DNA of 64,000 bases, from assembly GCA_963799815.1 (NCBI GenBank), contig CAWCYG010000004.1, forward strand, positions 248,001 through 312,000, written 5' to 3'. The notes beneath the pieces were generated by a model that saw nothing but the letters and a program-made list of their open reading frames with translations, was not told where the DNA came from and ran no database searches. This stretch comes from JBDTSW01 sp963799815. Lineage in GTDB: Bacteria > Actinomycetota > Thermoleophilia > Solirubrobacterales > 70-9. The position numbers and the translations under genes were made by a program. Below, piece by piece: positions 8,971 to 16,938 of the stretch (the stretch's first letter is position 1; each line of letters begins with the position of its first letter).

Positions 8971-9920
8971 CCGCCGGGCTCGTCGGCGGCGCGGAACGAC
9001 GCGACGGTTGCCTCGAGCCCCTGTTCGAGCGTCGAGGAGGCGGTCCACCCAAGCTCGGAGCGGGCGCGCCCAGGGTCGATCGAGATCCTCTGTACCTCAC
9101 CCGCGCGGGCAGGGGCCATCTCCGGGTTGAACTCGGCTCCTGCGAAGCCGGCGATCGTGGCGCCGAGGTCGAGCACGTTCGTCTCGGTCCCCGTCCCGAG
9201 GTTGATCGCTCCCGAGGCATCGGTGTCCGCGGCGGCCAAAAAGCCCGCGACGACGTCCGAGGCCGAGATGTAGTCGCGGGTCTGCTCGCCGTCGCCGAAG
9301 ACGGTGGGAACCTCACCGGCCAGCAGCGCTCGAGAGAAGATCGCAACGACGCCGGCTTCGCCATGGGGGTCCTGCCGCGGGCCGTAGACGTTGCCGAGGC
9401 GCAGGGCGACTGTCGAGACGCCGTGTAGCCGTTCATAGAGCGCCAGGTAGCCCTCGGCCGCGAGCTTGCTCTGCCCATAGGGCGCGTCGGGCAGGCAGTC
9501 CGCGTCCTCTCCCAACGGCAGGTCGCGGCCCGCACCTTCGCCGTAGATGGCGCCGCCAGTGGAGGCGAACATGAAGCGGCGACAGCCGTGCGTCCGGGCT
9601 GCTTCGAGCAGGTTGATGGTGCCGCCGACGTTGACGTTGAGGTCGTAGACAGGGTCCGCCACCGAGCGACGTACGTCGATTTGGCCGGCCAGATGGAAGA
9701 TCATCTCCGGTCGCGCTTCGGCCAAAGGGCCCTCGAGGGCGGCGGGGTCCGCGACGCTTGCCTCGATCAGCCGGGCCCCACGGCCCCGCGCCTCCGCCAG
9801 ATTCTCGCGACGCCCGCTCGAGAGGTCGTCGAGCGCCACGACCTCGTGGCCATCGGCGACGAGGGCGTCGACCAAGTGCGATCCGATGAAGCCGGCGCCG
9901 CCGGTGACGAGAGCCCTCAT
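8955..9920 (-). CDS. NAD-dependent sugar-nucleotide epimerase (GalE-like extended SDR)
   Basis: Extended short-chain dehydrogenase, 321 residues. The NAD-binding motif TGGAGFIGSH covers residues 6-15; the active site has STGGAIYG (about 120-127) and YGQSK (Tyr148, Lys152); LGNVYGPRQDP and the C-terminal LGWTASSTLEQGL are typical of UDP-glucose 4-epimerase and related enzymes. It probably acts in the cytosol on UDP-hexoses for surface polysaccharide. The substrate cannot be fixed from sequence alone. It is divergent from argS across only 39 bases; a TAGGCT box lies 9 bases before its ATG. Confidence 0.9.
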   Translation of the reverse strand: MRALVTGGAGFIGSHLVDALVADGHEVVALDDLSSGRRENLAEARGRGARLIEASVADPAALEGPLAEARPEMIFHLAGQIDVRRSVADPVYDLNVNVGGTINLLEAARTHGCRRFMFASTGGAIYGEGAGRDLPLGEDADCLPDAPYGQSKLAAEGYLALYERLHGVSTVALRLGNVYGPRQDPHGEAGVVAIFSRALLAGEVPTVFGDGEQTRDYISASDVVAGFLAAADTDASGAINLGTGTETNVLDLGATIAGFAGAEFNPEMAPARAGEVQRISIDPGRARSELGWTASSTLEQGLEATVASFRAADEPGGQSEV

Positions 9921-9947
9921 GGCGCAGGCAGCCTACCCATGCCCATC

Positions 9948-9953
9948 TAGTAT
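9948..9953 (+). promoter_or_regulatory. Leaderless -10 box for argS
   Basis: TAGTAT followed by 6 bases and the argS ATG at 9960. It sits in the 39-base gap to the divergent epimerase, so there is no room for a normal leader with a ribosome binding site. Confidence 0.55.
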
Positions 9954-9959
9954 CGAGCC

Positions 9960-11645
9960 ATGTCCTCCTCCACCTCAACCGGCCCGCTTGCCGAGCTCCG
10001 CGAGGTCGTCAGCGCTGCGGCCTCCAAGGTGGCCGACGGCTCCGGGTCGGCGGCCCAGCTGGCCCTCGAGCGCCCGCCGAGGCCCGAGCTTGGCGACTAC
10101 TCGACGAACGCCGCGATGCTCCTCGCCCCGGCTCGGGGCGAGCCGCCCCGTGACGTAGCCGACCGGATCGGGCTTGAGCTGTCCGGGCTTCTGGGCGCGC
10201 ACGCCGTGCGCGTGGAGGTCGCCGGGCCAGGCTTTCTCAATCTCTTCCTCTCGGATCGCTGGTATCGCGAGGCGGTCGGCACGGTGCTCGACCGCGGCGA
10301 CCGATACGGCACGCTCGAACCGGAGAACCCCGAGCGCGTCCTCGTCGAGTTCGTGTCGGCAAATCCAACCGGTCCCCTCACCGTGGCCGGCGCTCGCGGG
10401 GCGGCGCTGGGCGACTCGCTGGCGCGCCTGCTGGAAGCCTCCGGCCACGAGGTCGGGCGCGAATATCTCCTCAACGATCTCGGCGGACAGGTGGACCGCT
10501 TTGCCGCCTCGATCGCGGCAAGCGCGCGCGGCGCCGAGCCGCCCGAGGACGGCTATCGGGGCCAGTACGTGACTGAGCTCGCCGAGGAGCTGACCGAGGC
10601 CCGAATCTCCCCGGACGACCTCGACGCCGTCGCTCGCGCGGGCACGGAGGTGATGCGGGAGCGGATCGCCGCCACCCTGGAGCGCTTCGGCGTGCACTTT
10701 GACACCTGGTTCTCGCAGCGCACACTGCAGGAAGCAGATGCGACCAATGCAACGGTTGCGGAGCTGCGCGCCGACGGGCACGTGTACGACAGCGACGGCG
10801 CGGTCTGGTTGCGAACGAGCGAGTTCGGCGACGACAAGGACCGCGTCCTGATCCGCTCGAGCGGTGAGCCGACGTACTTCGCAGTCGACATCGCCTACCA
10901 CCGCAGCAAGCTGGAGCGCGGCTGGCAGCGCATGATCGATCCGCTCGGCTCGGATCACCATGGGTATGTGGCCCGGATGCGCGCGGCGATCGCGGCGCTC
11001 GGCGCCGACCCCTCCGCCTACGAGGCACCGTTGATGCAACTCGTGCACGTCGTCGAGCGCGGCGAGCGCATGCAGATGGCCAAACGCACGGGCGAGTTCG
11101 TGACCTTGGACGCTCTCCTCGATGACATCGGCGTCGACGCTGCGCGTTTTTTCATGCTCCAGCGAAGCCACGACACCCCCATCGATCTCGACCTCGAGCT
11201 CGCGCGCAAAACCTCACAGGACAACCCGGTCTACTACGTGCAGTACGCGCACGCCCGGATCGCAAGCATCCTGCGCAAGGCGATTTCCGAGGGCGCAGCG
11301 CCCGCCGGCGAGAGTGAGGGCCCTGACGAGGACGCGATCAGCGCGGCCGCTGGCACCGACCAGGCCCTGGTAGCGCCAGTGGAACCCGCCGAGAGCGCTT
11401 TGGTGCGACGTCTCCTCGAGCTCCCGGGCGAGGTGGCTGAGGCTGCCGCCCGCCGGGCGCCTCACCGCCTGTGCGCGTACGCCGGGGCGACGGCGGCTGA
11501 CTTTCACGCCTTCTATCGCGACTGCCAGGTGGTCGGGGTCGACGAGCCGGTGCAGGCTGCTCGCCTGGGCTTGTGCGTCGCAGCGAAGCGCGTGCTGGCG
11601 ACAACGCTCGAGCTCGTCGGAGTTAGCGCTCCCGAGCGGATGTAG
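9960..11645 (+). CDS. argS: Arginyl-tRNA synthetase
   Basis: Charges tRNA-Arg with arginine. The 561-residue class I synthetase shows the N-terminal tRNA-binding domain (to about 120), the catalytic entry FVSANPTGPL (131-140), the REYLLNDLGGQ segment, the YHRSKLERG/GSDHHGY region and the C-terminal helical anticodon domain (AGATAADFHAFYRDC). Oddities: the ATP-binding HIGH motif, normally HVGH after NPTGPL, reads TVAG at 141-144, so both histidines are missing; and the KMSKS-equivalent reads QMAKRTG (372-378) with the first lysine replaced. The rest is intact, and it is the only argS in the window. It is followed by hupB and pyrF. Confidence 0.95.
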   Translation: MSSSTSTGPLAELREVVSAAASKVADGSGSAAQLALERPPRPELGDYSTNAAMLLAPARGEPPRDVADRIGLELSGLLGAHAVRVEVAGPGFLNLFLSDRWYREAVGTVLDRGDRYGTLEPENPERVLVEFVSANPTGPLTVAGARGAALGDSLARLLEASGHEVGREYLLNDLGGQVDRFAASIAASARGAEPPEDGYRGQYVTELAEELTEARISPDDLDAVARAGTEVMRERIAATLERFGVHFDTWFSQRTLQEADATNATVAELRADGHVYDSDGAVWLRTSEFGDDKDRVLIRSSGEPTYFAVDIAYHRSKLERGWQRMIDPLGSDHHGYVARMRAAIAALGADPSAYEAPLMQLVHVVERGERMQMAKRTGEFVTLDALLDDIGVDAARFFMLQRSHDTPIDLDLELARKTSQDNPVYYVQYAHARIASILRKAISEGAAPAGESEGPDEDAISAAAGTDQALVAPVEPAESALVRRLLELPGEVAEAAARRAPHRLCAYAGATAADFHAFYRDCQVVGVDEPVQAARLGLCVAAKRVLATTLELVGVSAPERM

Positions 11646-11732
11646 GCGGCCTGGGCACGATGTCGCGCCTGCGCGCTTCCCCAACGACCTGGAGCGCTGT
11701 TAGATTCGCCGCTGCTTTCCGAACCCCCAACC

Positions 11733-11738
11733 AGGAGG
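11733..11738 (+). promoter_or_regulatory. Strong ribosome binding site deciding the TTG start of HU
   Basis: AGGAGG at 11733-11738 stands 6 bases before TTG 11745. It is one of few perfect Shine-Dalgarno sequences in the window and supports this rare start. A TAGATT-like -10 candidate lies at 11701-11706, giving a leader of about 30 bases. Confidence 0.7.
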
Positions 11739-11744
11739 ATCACC

Positions 11745-12017
11745 TTGACTAAGGCCGAGTTCGTAGATCGCATCGCTGGAAGCTTCGAGTCCAAGAAAGC
11801 GGCCGCCGACGCCGTCGACACCGTCCTGGACGGAATCAGCACCACCCTCGCGAGCGGGGGCGAGGTCTCCTTCACCGGTTTCGGCAAGTTCTCAGTCGCC
11901 GAGCGCGGGCCGCGCCAGGGCGTGAACCCCCGTACCGGCGAGCGGATCACCATCGCCGGCGGCAAGGTGCCCAAGTTCTCGGCGGGCGCGGGCCTCAAGA
12001 AGACGGTCAAGGGCTGA
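11745..12017 (+). CDS. HU-family DNA-binding protein
   Basis: Nucleoid-associated protein, 90 residues, the size of a plain HU without the Lys/Ala-rich tail found in many actinobacteria. It begins MTKAEFVDRIA; the beta-arm signature GFGKFSVAERGPRQGVNP (about 46-63) is complete, followed by RTGERITI and a C-terminal VPKFSAGAGLKKTVKG. The TTG start is backed by a perfect AGGAGG. Its TGA stop is overlapped by the putative CTG start of pyrF (CTGA), an unusual coupling of a nucleoid protein with a pyrimidine enzyme. Confidence 0.95.
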   Translation: MTKAEFVDRIAGSFESKKAAADAVDTVLDGISTTLASGGEVSFTGFGKFSVAERGPRQGVNPRTGERITIAGGKVPKFSAGAGLKKTVKG

Positions 12018-12898
12018 CGCCACCGTTCGCAGATCGGCTGGCCGCCCTCGTCGAGGAGCGGCGCAGCCAGATCTGCCTCGGGCTCGACCCCGACCCGGCG
12101 GCGCTCGACGGCGCGATCGGGGACAAGGCCGCGGGAGCGGCCGCCGAGCAGGCAGGGGCGGCGGTCGCCGCGCACTGCAGGTCGTTGATCGACGCGGCAG
12201 GTGAGCACTGCGTCGCGGTAAAGCCCCAACTCGCGTGCTTCGAGCGCCTCGGCGCGCCCGGCTGGGCGGCGCTCGCGGCCGTGGCCACGGCCGCCCGGGA
12301 GGCTGGGCTTCTGGTCGTCGCCGACGGCAAGCGAGGGGACGTGCCGGTGAGCGCCGCCGCCTACGCGCAGATGCTCTTCGGGAGCACATCAACCCCGTTC
12401 GGCGCGGTGCACGGACTGGGCGTGGACGCCGCCACGGTCAGCCCGCTTCTGGGTGGTGATGCGCTCGAGCCTCTGATCGCAGCGGCGGCTGGCGCCGGAG
12501 GGGGGCTCTTCGTCTTGGTGCGCACGTCCAATCCGGGCGCCGCCGACCTCCTCGACCTCGAGACGAGCGCCGGTCCCGTGTTCGAGCGGGTGGCGGCGTT
12601 GGTCGCCGAGCGGGCCGAACGGCTGGCGGGCTCCTCGGGTCTCACGGGCATGGGCGCCGTGGTGGGGGCGACGGAGCCAAAGCATCTCGCGCGACTGCGT
12701 GAGTTGATGCCCGCCGCGATCTTCCTCATGCCCGGGGTGGGGGCGCAAGGGGGGCACCTCGCCGACCTGGGGCCCGCACTTGGCTCCCATCCCGCATCCG
12801 TGCTGGTTGCCGCCTCACGGTCGATCGCCAGCGCGGACGATCCGGGCGACGCGGCCGATCGCTTGCGAGCGGAGCTGTGGGGCCTGAGGCAGAGCTGA
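12014..12898 (+). CDS. pyrF: Orotidine 5'-phosphate decarboxylase, type 2 (probable CTG start)
   Basis: Decarboxylates OMP to UMP, the last step of UMP synthesis. Essential family features are the substrate-contact segment CLGLDPDP (21-28), VAVKPQLACFE (lysine about 70) and the catalytic DGKRGDV (104-110, Lys106), with PGVGAQGG near the phosphate site. This arrangement is the mycobacterial-type PyrF of about 270-290 residues. The first in-frame standard start after HU is TTG 12185, which would delete CLGLDPDP; no ATG, GTG or TTG exists in the right place. CTG 12014, overlapping the HU stop as CTGA, gives a 294-residue protein with a natural N terminus (TPPFADRLAALVEERR). Confidence 0.88.
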   Translation: MTPPFADRLAALVEERRSQICLGLDPDPAALDGAIGDKAAGAAAEQAGAAVAAHCRSLIDAAGEHCVAVKPQLACFERLGAPGWAALAAVATAAREAGLLVVADGKRGDVPVSAAAYAQMLFGSTSTPFGAVHGLGVDAATVSPLLGGDALEPLIAAAAGAGGGLFVLVRTSNPGAADLLDLETSAGPVFERVAALVAERAERLAGSSGLTGMGAVVGATEPKHLARLRELMPAAIFLMPGVGAQGGHLADLGPALGSHPASVLVAASRSIASADDPGDAADRLRAELWGLRQS

Positions 12899-12952
12899 TA
12901 GCGCCTACCATCTGCCGGCCGCAGGCACAGTCGCCCGGCAAACGGGTTGCAC

Positions 12953-13285
12953 ATGGACGGCACGACGAGCACAGGAACCTGGCAGCAATGGAGCACTCGC
13001 CTCTTGGCTCTGCTTGGGCTCGCAGCGGTGGTCGTGGCCATCCTGGTCGTGGTCGGGGGCTCAATCGACTCCTCCCGCGACGACGGCAAGAAAAGGGGCG
13101 ATCGCGGCGGCAAGCAAGAGCAGCAGCAGTCGGGCGAGGACACCTACGTCGTGCAGCCGGGCGACAACCTCTCGACGATCGCCGACAGCGCGAACCTCAG
13201 CGAGGAGCGGCTCTTGGAGCTGAATCCGGACGTCGACCCGCAGACCCTGCAGCCCGGCCAGACGCTGAAGCTGCGGCCCGGCTAG
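12953..13285 (+). CDS. Membrane-anchored LysM domain protein
   Basis: Protein of 110 residues with an N-terminal membrane helix (about 13-34), a charged linker rich in Arg, Lys, Asp and Gln, and one LysM domain (about 60-108: YVVQPGDNLSTIADSANL, then NPDVDPQTLQPGQTLKL). LysM binds the glycan of peptidoglycan, so the protein probably links membrane and wall. ATG 12953 is preferred to TTG 12947, two codons earlier. It is directly followed by a D-Ala-D-Ala carboxypeptidase, which supports a wall role. Confidence 0.85.
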   Translation: MDGTTSTGTWQQWSTRLLALLGLAAVVVAILVVVGGSIDSSRDDGKKRGDRGGKQEQQQSGEDTYVVQPGDNLSTIADSANLSEERLLELNPDVDPQTLQPGQTLKLRPG

Positions 13286-13311
13286 GCGCGCCCCGCGGCG
13301 TCCGGTGGTGG

Positions 13312-14523
13312 CTGGCATGCGGCACGGCACTGGTCGTGCTGGCGGCGGCACCGTCCGTCGCGGCGGCCCCGAAGCAGCCCGCCGCGCCGCGGCCTGACGC
13401 CGCTGCCTGGCTGCTCTATGACCCCGACGACAAGGATGAGCTTGCCGCTCACGCCGCCGGCAGGGAGCTGCCGATGGCGAGTACGACGAAACTGATGACG
13501 GCCTACCTCGCCCGCGAGGCCCTGAAGCCCGGGGCGGAGGTGACGGCGGCGCCGTACAGCCCTGGCCCGGGCGAGTCGCTGATGGGTCTGCGCCCGGGCG
13601 AGTCGGTCTCGGTCGAGGATCTGCTCTACGGCCTGCTGCTTGCGAGCGGCAACGACGCGGCGGTGACGCTGGCGGTGGCGGCGGAGGGATCGGAGGGTGC
13701 GTTCGTCGCTCGGATGAACCGGGAGGCGCGGAGACTTGGGCTCGACGACACGGGCTATGAGAACCCGATCGGGTTCGACGGTCCGGGCCATCACACGACT
13801 GCGCGCGATCTGGTGGACCTCGCGATCATCCTCCGCCGCGACCCGCTGATCCAGAAGATCACCGATTCGCCCAGCGCGACGGTGGAGAGCGGCGGTCGCG
13901 TCAGGCGGATCGCGAATCGCAACACCCTGGTGGCGAGGGTTCCGTGGGTGGACGGGGTCAAAACCGGCTTCACAGATGGCGCTGGATATGTGCTCGTGGG
14001 ATCCGGGGAGCGCAAGGGAGTGACGCTCGTATCCGCGGTGCTCGGGACCCCGTCGGAGTTTGCCCGAGAGCAGGGAACGCTCGATCTTCTGCGGTACGGC
14101 TTCTCGCTCTACGACGAGGAGGAAGTGATCCGGAAGGGCAAGCGGCTGGGCGACGTCGCGATCCGCGACCGCGACGTGGTCGTGCCGATCGTTGCCAGGC
14201 AGGGCGTCGAGCTCACCGTGCGCCGGGACCAGGACATCGAGATCGCGGCCAAGGGCATACCGCCCGAGGTGAAGGGCCCGGTCTCGCGCGGCGACCGCTT
14301 CGGCACGGCCATCGTCACGGTGGACGGCGAGCAGGAGGCGCGGGTGCCGCTCGTGGCGGCCAGTGGGGCCGACGCCGCCAGCCTGATCGAACGCATCGAC
14401 GCGGCCCTTCCCGGGAGTCGAGCCGGGGCGTGGGGCCTGCTTGCTCTGGGCGCCCTCGCGGTACTCCTCCTGATCGTGATTCCGGTGGCCTGGATCGTGC
14501 GGCGCCGCAGAGAGCCCGGATGA
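13312..14523 (+). CDS. D-alanyl-D-alanine carboxypeptidase (peptidase S11), start uncertain
   Basis: Penicillin-binding protein that trims the terminal D-Ala of peptidoglycan stem peptides. From the chosen start the active-site motifs are STTK (Ser57, Lys60), SGN (112-114) and KTGFT (217-221), followed by a beta-rich PBP5-like domain and a C-terminal membrane helix (LLALGALAVLLLIVIPVAWIV region) with an Arg-rich cytosolic end. An N-terminal hydrophobic signal (ALVVLAAAPSVAAA) is clear. No ATG, GTG or TTG precedes it outside the LysM gene; CTG 13312 or GTG 13336 are the only candidates, and GTG would leave no charged N-region. Function is certain, the exact start is not. Confidence 0.88.
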   Translation: MACGTALVVLAAAPSVAAAPKQPAAPRPDAAAWLLYDPDDKDELAAHAAGRELPMASTTKLMTAYLAREALKPGAEVTAAPYSPGPGESLMGLRPGESVSVEDLLYGLLLASGNDAAVTLAVAAEGSEGAFVARMNREARRLGLDDTGYENPIGFDGPGHHTTARDLVDLAIILRRDPLIQKITDSPSATVESGGRVRRIANRNTLVARVPWVDGVKTGFTDGAGYVLVGSGERKGVTLVSAVLGTPSEFAREQGTLDLLRYGFSLYDEEEVIRKGKRLGDVAIRDRDVVVPIVARQGVELTVRRDQDIEIAAKGIPPEVKGPVSRGDRFGTAIVTVDGEQEARVPLVAASGADAASLIERIDAALPGSRAGAWGLLALGALAVLLLIVIPVAWIVRRRREPG

Positions 14524-14575
14524 ACCTCTCGTCAGGGGTATCGTCTGCATCTGAGAGAGAGGCCCGGGACCCTCA

Positions 14576-15577
14576 GTGATCCTCACAGTCACGCTAAACG
14601 CAGCGCTCGACCGCACGGTGGCCGTTCCCAACTTTCGGCTCGGCCGCCGGCACCGCGCTGTCGACGCGACCACCGCCGCCGGCGGCAAGGGCGTCAACAT
14701 CGCCCGGGCGCTGAAGCGCCTGGGCAGTCCGGTGATCGCGACCGGGCTCGTCGGCGGCTCCACCGGCAACCGCATCGTCGAGCTGCTCGCGGCCGAGTCG
14801 GTCCTCAGCGACTTCACCCGGATCGCCGGCGAGTCGCGAACGAACCTCGCCGTGATCGACCCGACCTCCGCCGAGCAAACCGAGATCAACGAGCGCGGCC
14901 CCGAGGTCGAGGAGCGAGAGTTCGAGGCCTTCCTCGACAAGCTGCTGTATCTGGCCCAGGGTGCTTCGATCTGCGTCATCGCGGGCAGCGTCCCGCCAGG
15001 GCTCGACGTGAACGTCTACGGCCAGCTGATCCCAACCCTGCGCGAGCGCGGGATCCTCACGGTGCTCGACTCATACGGCGAGCCGATGCGCGCTGGGCTG
15101 CGGGCCGAGCCGGCGGTGGTCGCTCCCAACGTCCTCGAGGCGGAGGGGGCCGTTGGTCACGAGTTCACCGACGGCGCCGACCTGTCCATGGGGCTCGACG
15201 GCCTGATCGAGATGGGCGCCGGAGAGGCGGTTATCACTCGCGAGGGCGGTTGCGTCGCGATCGTCTCCCCGGCGGGTGATGGCACGCCCCTGGGCAGGCG
15301 GGCGGGGGAGGCTCCGCATGGGGTTCGCTACGAAGTGGAGATTGAGCCACTCGAGCCCGTCTCGACGGTTGGGTCAGGCGACGCGTTCCTCGCGGGCTAT
15401 GTCGCGGCGCGGCACGCCGGTGCCACCCCCCAGGAATGCCTCGCCCGCGGGGTCGCGGCGGGCGCCGAATCGACCCAGCATTTCGGCGCCGGAACGCTCG
15501 ACCGCAACGAGGTCGAGCGGCTCCTACCGAAGGTGAGCGTCAAGGAGCTGGATCTGCCGGCTGCAAGTGTTCCCTGA
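14576..15577 (+). CDS. PfkB-family sugar kinase, 1-phosphofructokinase type
   Basis: Ribokinase-family kinase of 333 residues. The N terminus ILTVTLNAALDRTV and the GGKGVNIARALKRLG segment (about 36-50) are typical of the FruK/LacC subgroup, which phosphorylates fructose 1-phosphate or tagatose 6-phosphate. The ATP site and catalytic base appear in STVGSGDAFLAGYV (about 262-275, with the Asp of GSGDAF). GTG start at 14576 follows GAGAGAGG about 13 bases upstream. No PTS fructose genes are adjacent, so the substrate is inferred only from family resemblance. The gene is followed by a strong terminator candidate. Confidence 0.88.
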   Translation: MILTVTLNAALDRTVAVPNFRLGRRHRAVDATTAAGGKGVNIARALKRLGSPVIATGLVGGSTGNRIVELLAAESVLSDFTRIAGESRTNLAVIDPTSAEQTEINERGPEVEEREFEAFLDKLLYLAQGASICVIAGSVPPGLDVNVYGQLIPTLRERGILTVLDSYGEPMRAGLRAEPAVVAPNVLEAEGAVGHEFTDGADLSMGLDGLIEMGAGEAVITREGGCVAIVSPAGDGTPLGRRAGEAPHGVRYEVEIEPLEPVSTVGSGDAFLAGYVAARHAGATPQECLARGVAAGAESTQHFGAGTLDRNEVERLLPKVSVKELDLPAASVP

Positions 15578-15598
15578 GGAGCCGAGGTATACCGCTGT

Positions 15599-15604
15599 TA
15601 TCAT
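15599..15604 (+). promoter_or_regulatory. Candidate -10 box in the guaB3 leader
   Basis: TATCAT at 15599-15604 in an AT-richer spot; a second candidate, TATACC, lies at 15588-15593. If used, transcription starts near 15611 and must pass the hairpin at 15655-15678 before reaching guaB3. No clear -35 box was seen. Confidence 0.35.
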
Positions 15605-15654
15605 CGCCGAGGCGTTGAAATCGCGCCCGCAGAGCCCGCATTCTCCGGCTTTCG

Positions 15655-15678
15655 AGCCCCGCCTTGGCGGGGCTTTTT
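15655..15678 (+). terminator. Rho-independent terminator or attenuator between pfkB-type gene and guaB3
   Basis: AGCCCCGC (15655-15662) pairs with GCGGGGCT (15667-15674) around a CTTG loop and is followed by a run of five T (15674-15678). This is the best intrinsic terminator in the window. It ends the kinase transcript or, if the -10 box at 15599 is active, sits in the guaB3 leader and could attenuate it. Confidence 0.8.
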
Positions 15679-15732
15679 CGTCCGCGGGCACGCCTAGCCT
15701 GGAAGGTCTATTCGACGGAGGTATCTGAGAGC

Positions 15733-16938
15733 GTGGAAGTAGAGATCGGCCGCGGCAAGAAGGGGCGCCGGGCATACGGGTTTGACGACATCGCGATCGT
15801 GCCTTCACGCCGTACCCGAGACCCCGACGATGTCGACGTGTCGTGGGCGCTCGGCCCGTACCGGTTCGAGCTGCCGCTGATGGCGTCCGCCATGGACGGC
15901 GTCGTGAGCCCACGGAGCGCGGCCGAGATCGGCCGCCTGGGGGGCCTCGGGGTGCTCAACCTCGAGGGCATCTGGTCCCGCTACGAGGACGCGGACGCCG
16001 AGCTGGAGAAGATCGCCAAGGCTTCGCCCCAGGACGCCACGAACCTGATGCAGGGTGTCTACGAGCAGCCGCTCGATGCCGACCTCATCGCTCGCCGGGT
16101 TGAGGAGATCAAGAACGCGGGGGCCGTGGCGGCCGGCTCGCTCACGCCGCAGCGTGTGACCAAGTACTACGAGGTCGCGCTCGAGGCGGGGCTAGACATC
16201 CTCGTGATCCAGGGCACGGTCATCTCGGCCGAGCACGTCTCCACCAAGTCCGAGCCGCTCAACCTGAAGGAGTTCATCGCGGACGTGCCGATCCCGTGTC
16301 TGGTCGGTGGCTGCGCCTCCTACAACACGGGCCTCCACCTCATGCGCACGGGAGCGGCCGGGGTGCTGGTAGGGGTCGGACCAGGGGCCGCTTGCACCAC
16401 GCGCGGTGTCCTCGGCATCGGGGTCCCTCAGGCGACGGCGATCGCAGACGTCGCCGAAGCTCGCTCTCAGCACATGCTCGAGACGGGCGAGTACTGCAAC
16501 GTGGTCGCGGACGGCGGCATGCGGACCGGGGGAGATGTCTCCAAGGCGATCGCCTGCGGCGCCGACGCGGTCATGATCGGCTCACCTCTGGCCCGTGCCA
16601 AGGAGGCCCCGGGGCGCGGGTTCCACTGGGGCATGGCCACGTTCCATCCCTCGCTGCCGAGAGGAACGCGGGTGAAGACCGTCCAGGACGGCACACTCGA
16701 GGAGATCCTGAACGGCCCCGCGCACGAGAACGACGGCACCTTCAACCTGATGGGCGCGCTTCGCACCTCCATGGCCACCTGTGGCTACGAGGACATCCGC
16801 GACTTCCAGCGCGCCGAGGTGATGGTCGCTCCGTCGCTGCAGACAGAGGGAAAGAAGCTCCAGCAGGAGCAGTCGGTGGGCATGGGCTCCAACGGCCGCG
16901 CCATCGTCGCCGCAGGAGTCGCAGCCTCGGATGACTGA
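15733..16938 (+). CDS. guaB3: GuaB3-type IMP dehydrogenase family protein
   Basis: IMP dehydrogenase/GMP reductase superfamily barrel of 401 residues without the CBS pair of classical IMPDH. The start region GRGKKGRRAYGFDDIAIVP is characteristic of the GuaB3 branch of actinobacteria and cyanobacteria. The catalytic loop GPGAACTTRG carries the nucleophile Cys221; GGMRTGGDVSKAIA (phosphate site) and GADAVMIGSPLA follow. GTG 15733 is chosen because GGAGGT lies 10 bases upstream and the GuaB3 N terminus begins there; an earlier ATG (15664) would lie in the terminator. The gene overlaps guaA by 8 bases, which supports a guanine-nucleotide role. Whether it makes XMP is inferred from family work, not from this sequence. 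Confidence 0.92.
   Translation: MEVEIGRGKKGRRAYGFDDIAIVPSRRTRDPDDVDVSWALGPYRFELPLMASAMDGVVSPRSAAEIGRLGGLGVLNLEGIWSRYEDADAELEKIAKASPQDATNLMQGVYEQPLDADLIARRVEEIKNAGAVAAGSLTPQRVTKYYEVALEAGLDILVIQGTVISAEHVSTKSEPLNLKEFIADVPIPCLVGGCASYNTGLHLMRTGAAGVLVGVGPGAACTTRGVLGIGVPQATAIADVAEARSQHMLETGEYCNVVADGGMRTGGDVSKAIACGADAVMIGSPLARAKEAPGRGFHWGMATFHPSLPRGTRVKTVQDGTLEEILNGPAHENDGTFNLMGALRTSMATCGYEDIRDFQRAEVMVAPSLQTEGKKLQQEQSVGMGSNGRAIVAAGVAASDD

Noticed and set aside
15640..15675. TTCGAGCCCC-like stretch that resembles the 3' end of a tRNA
   Set aside because: No acceptor, D or anticodon arm can be built around it; it is part of the terminator hairpin.
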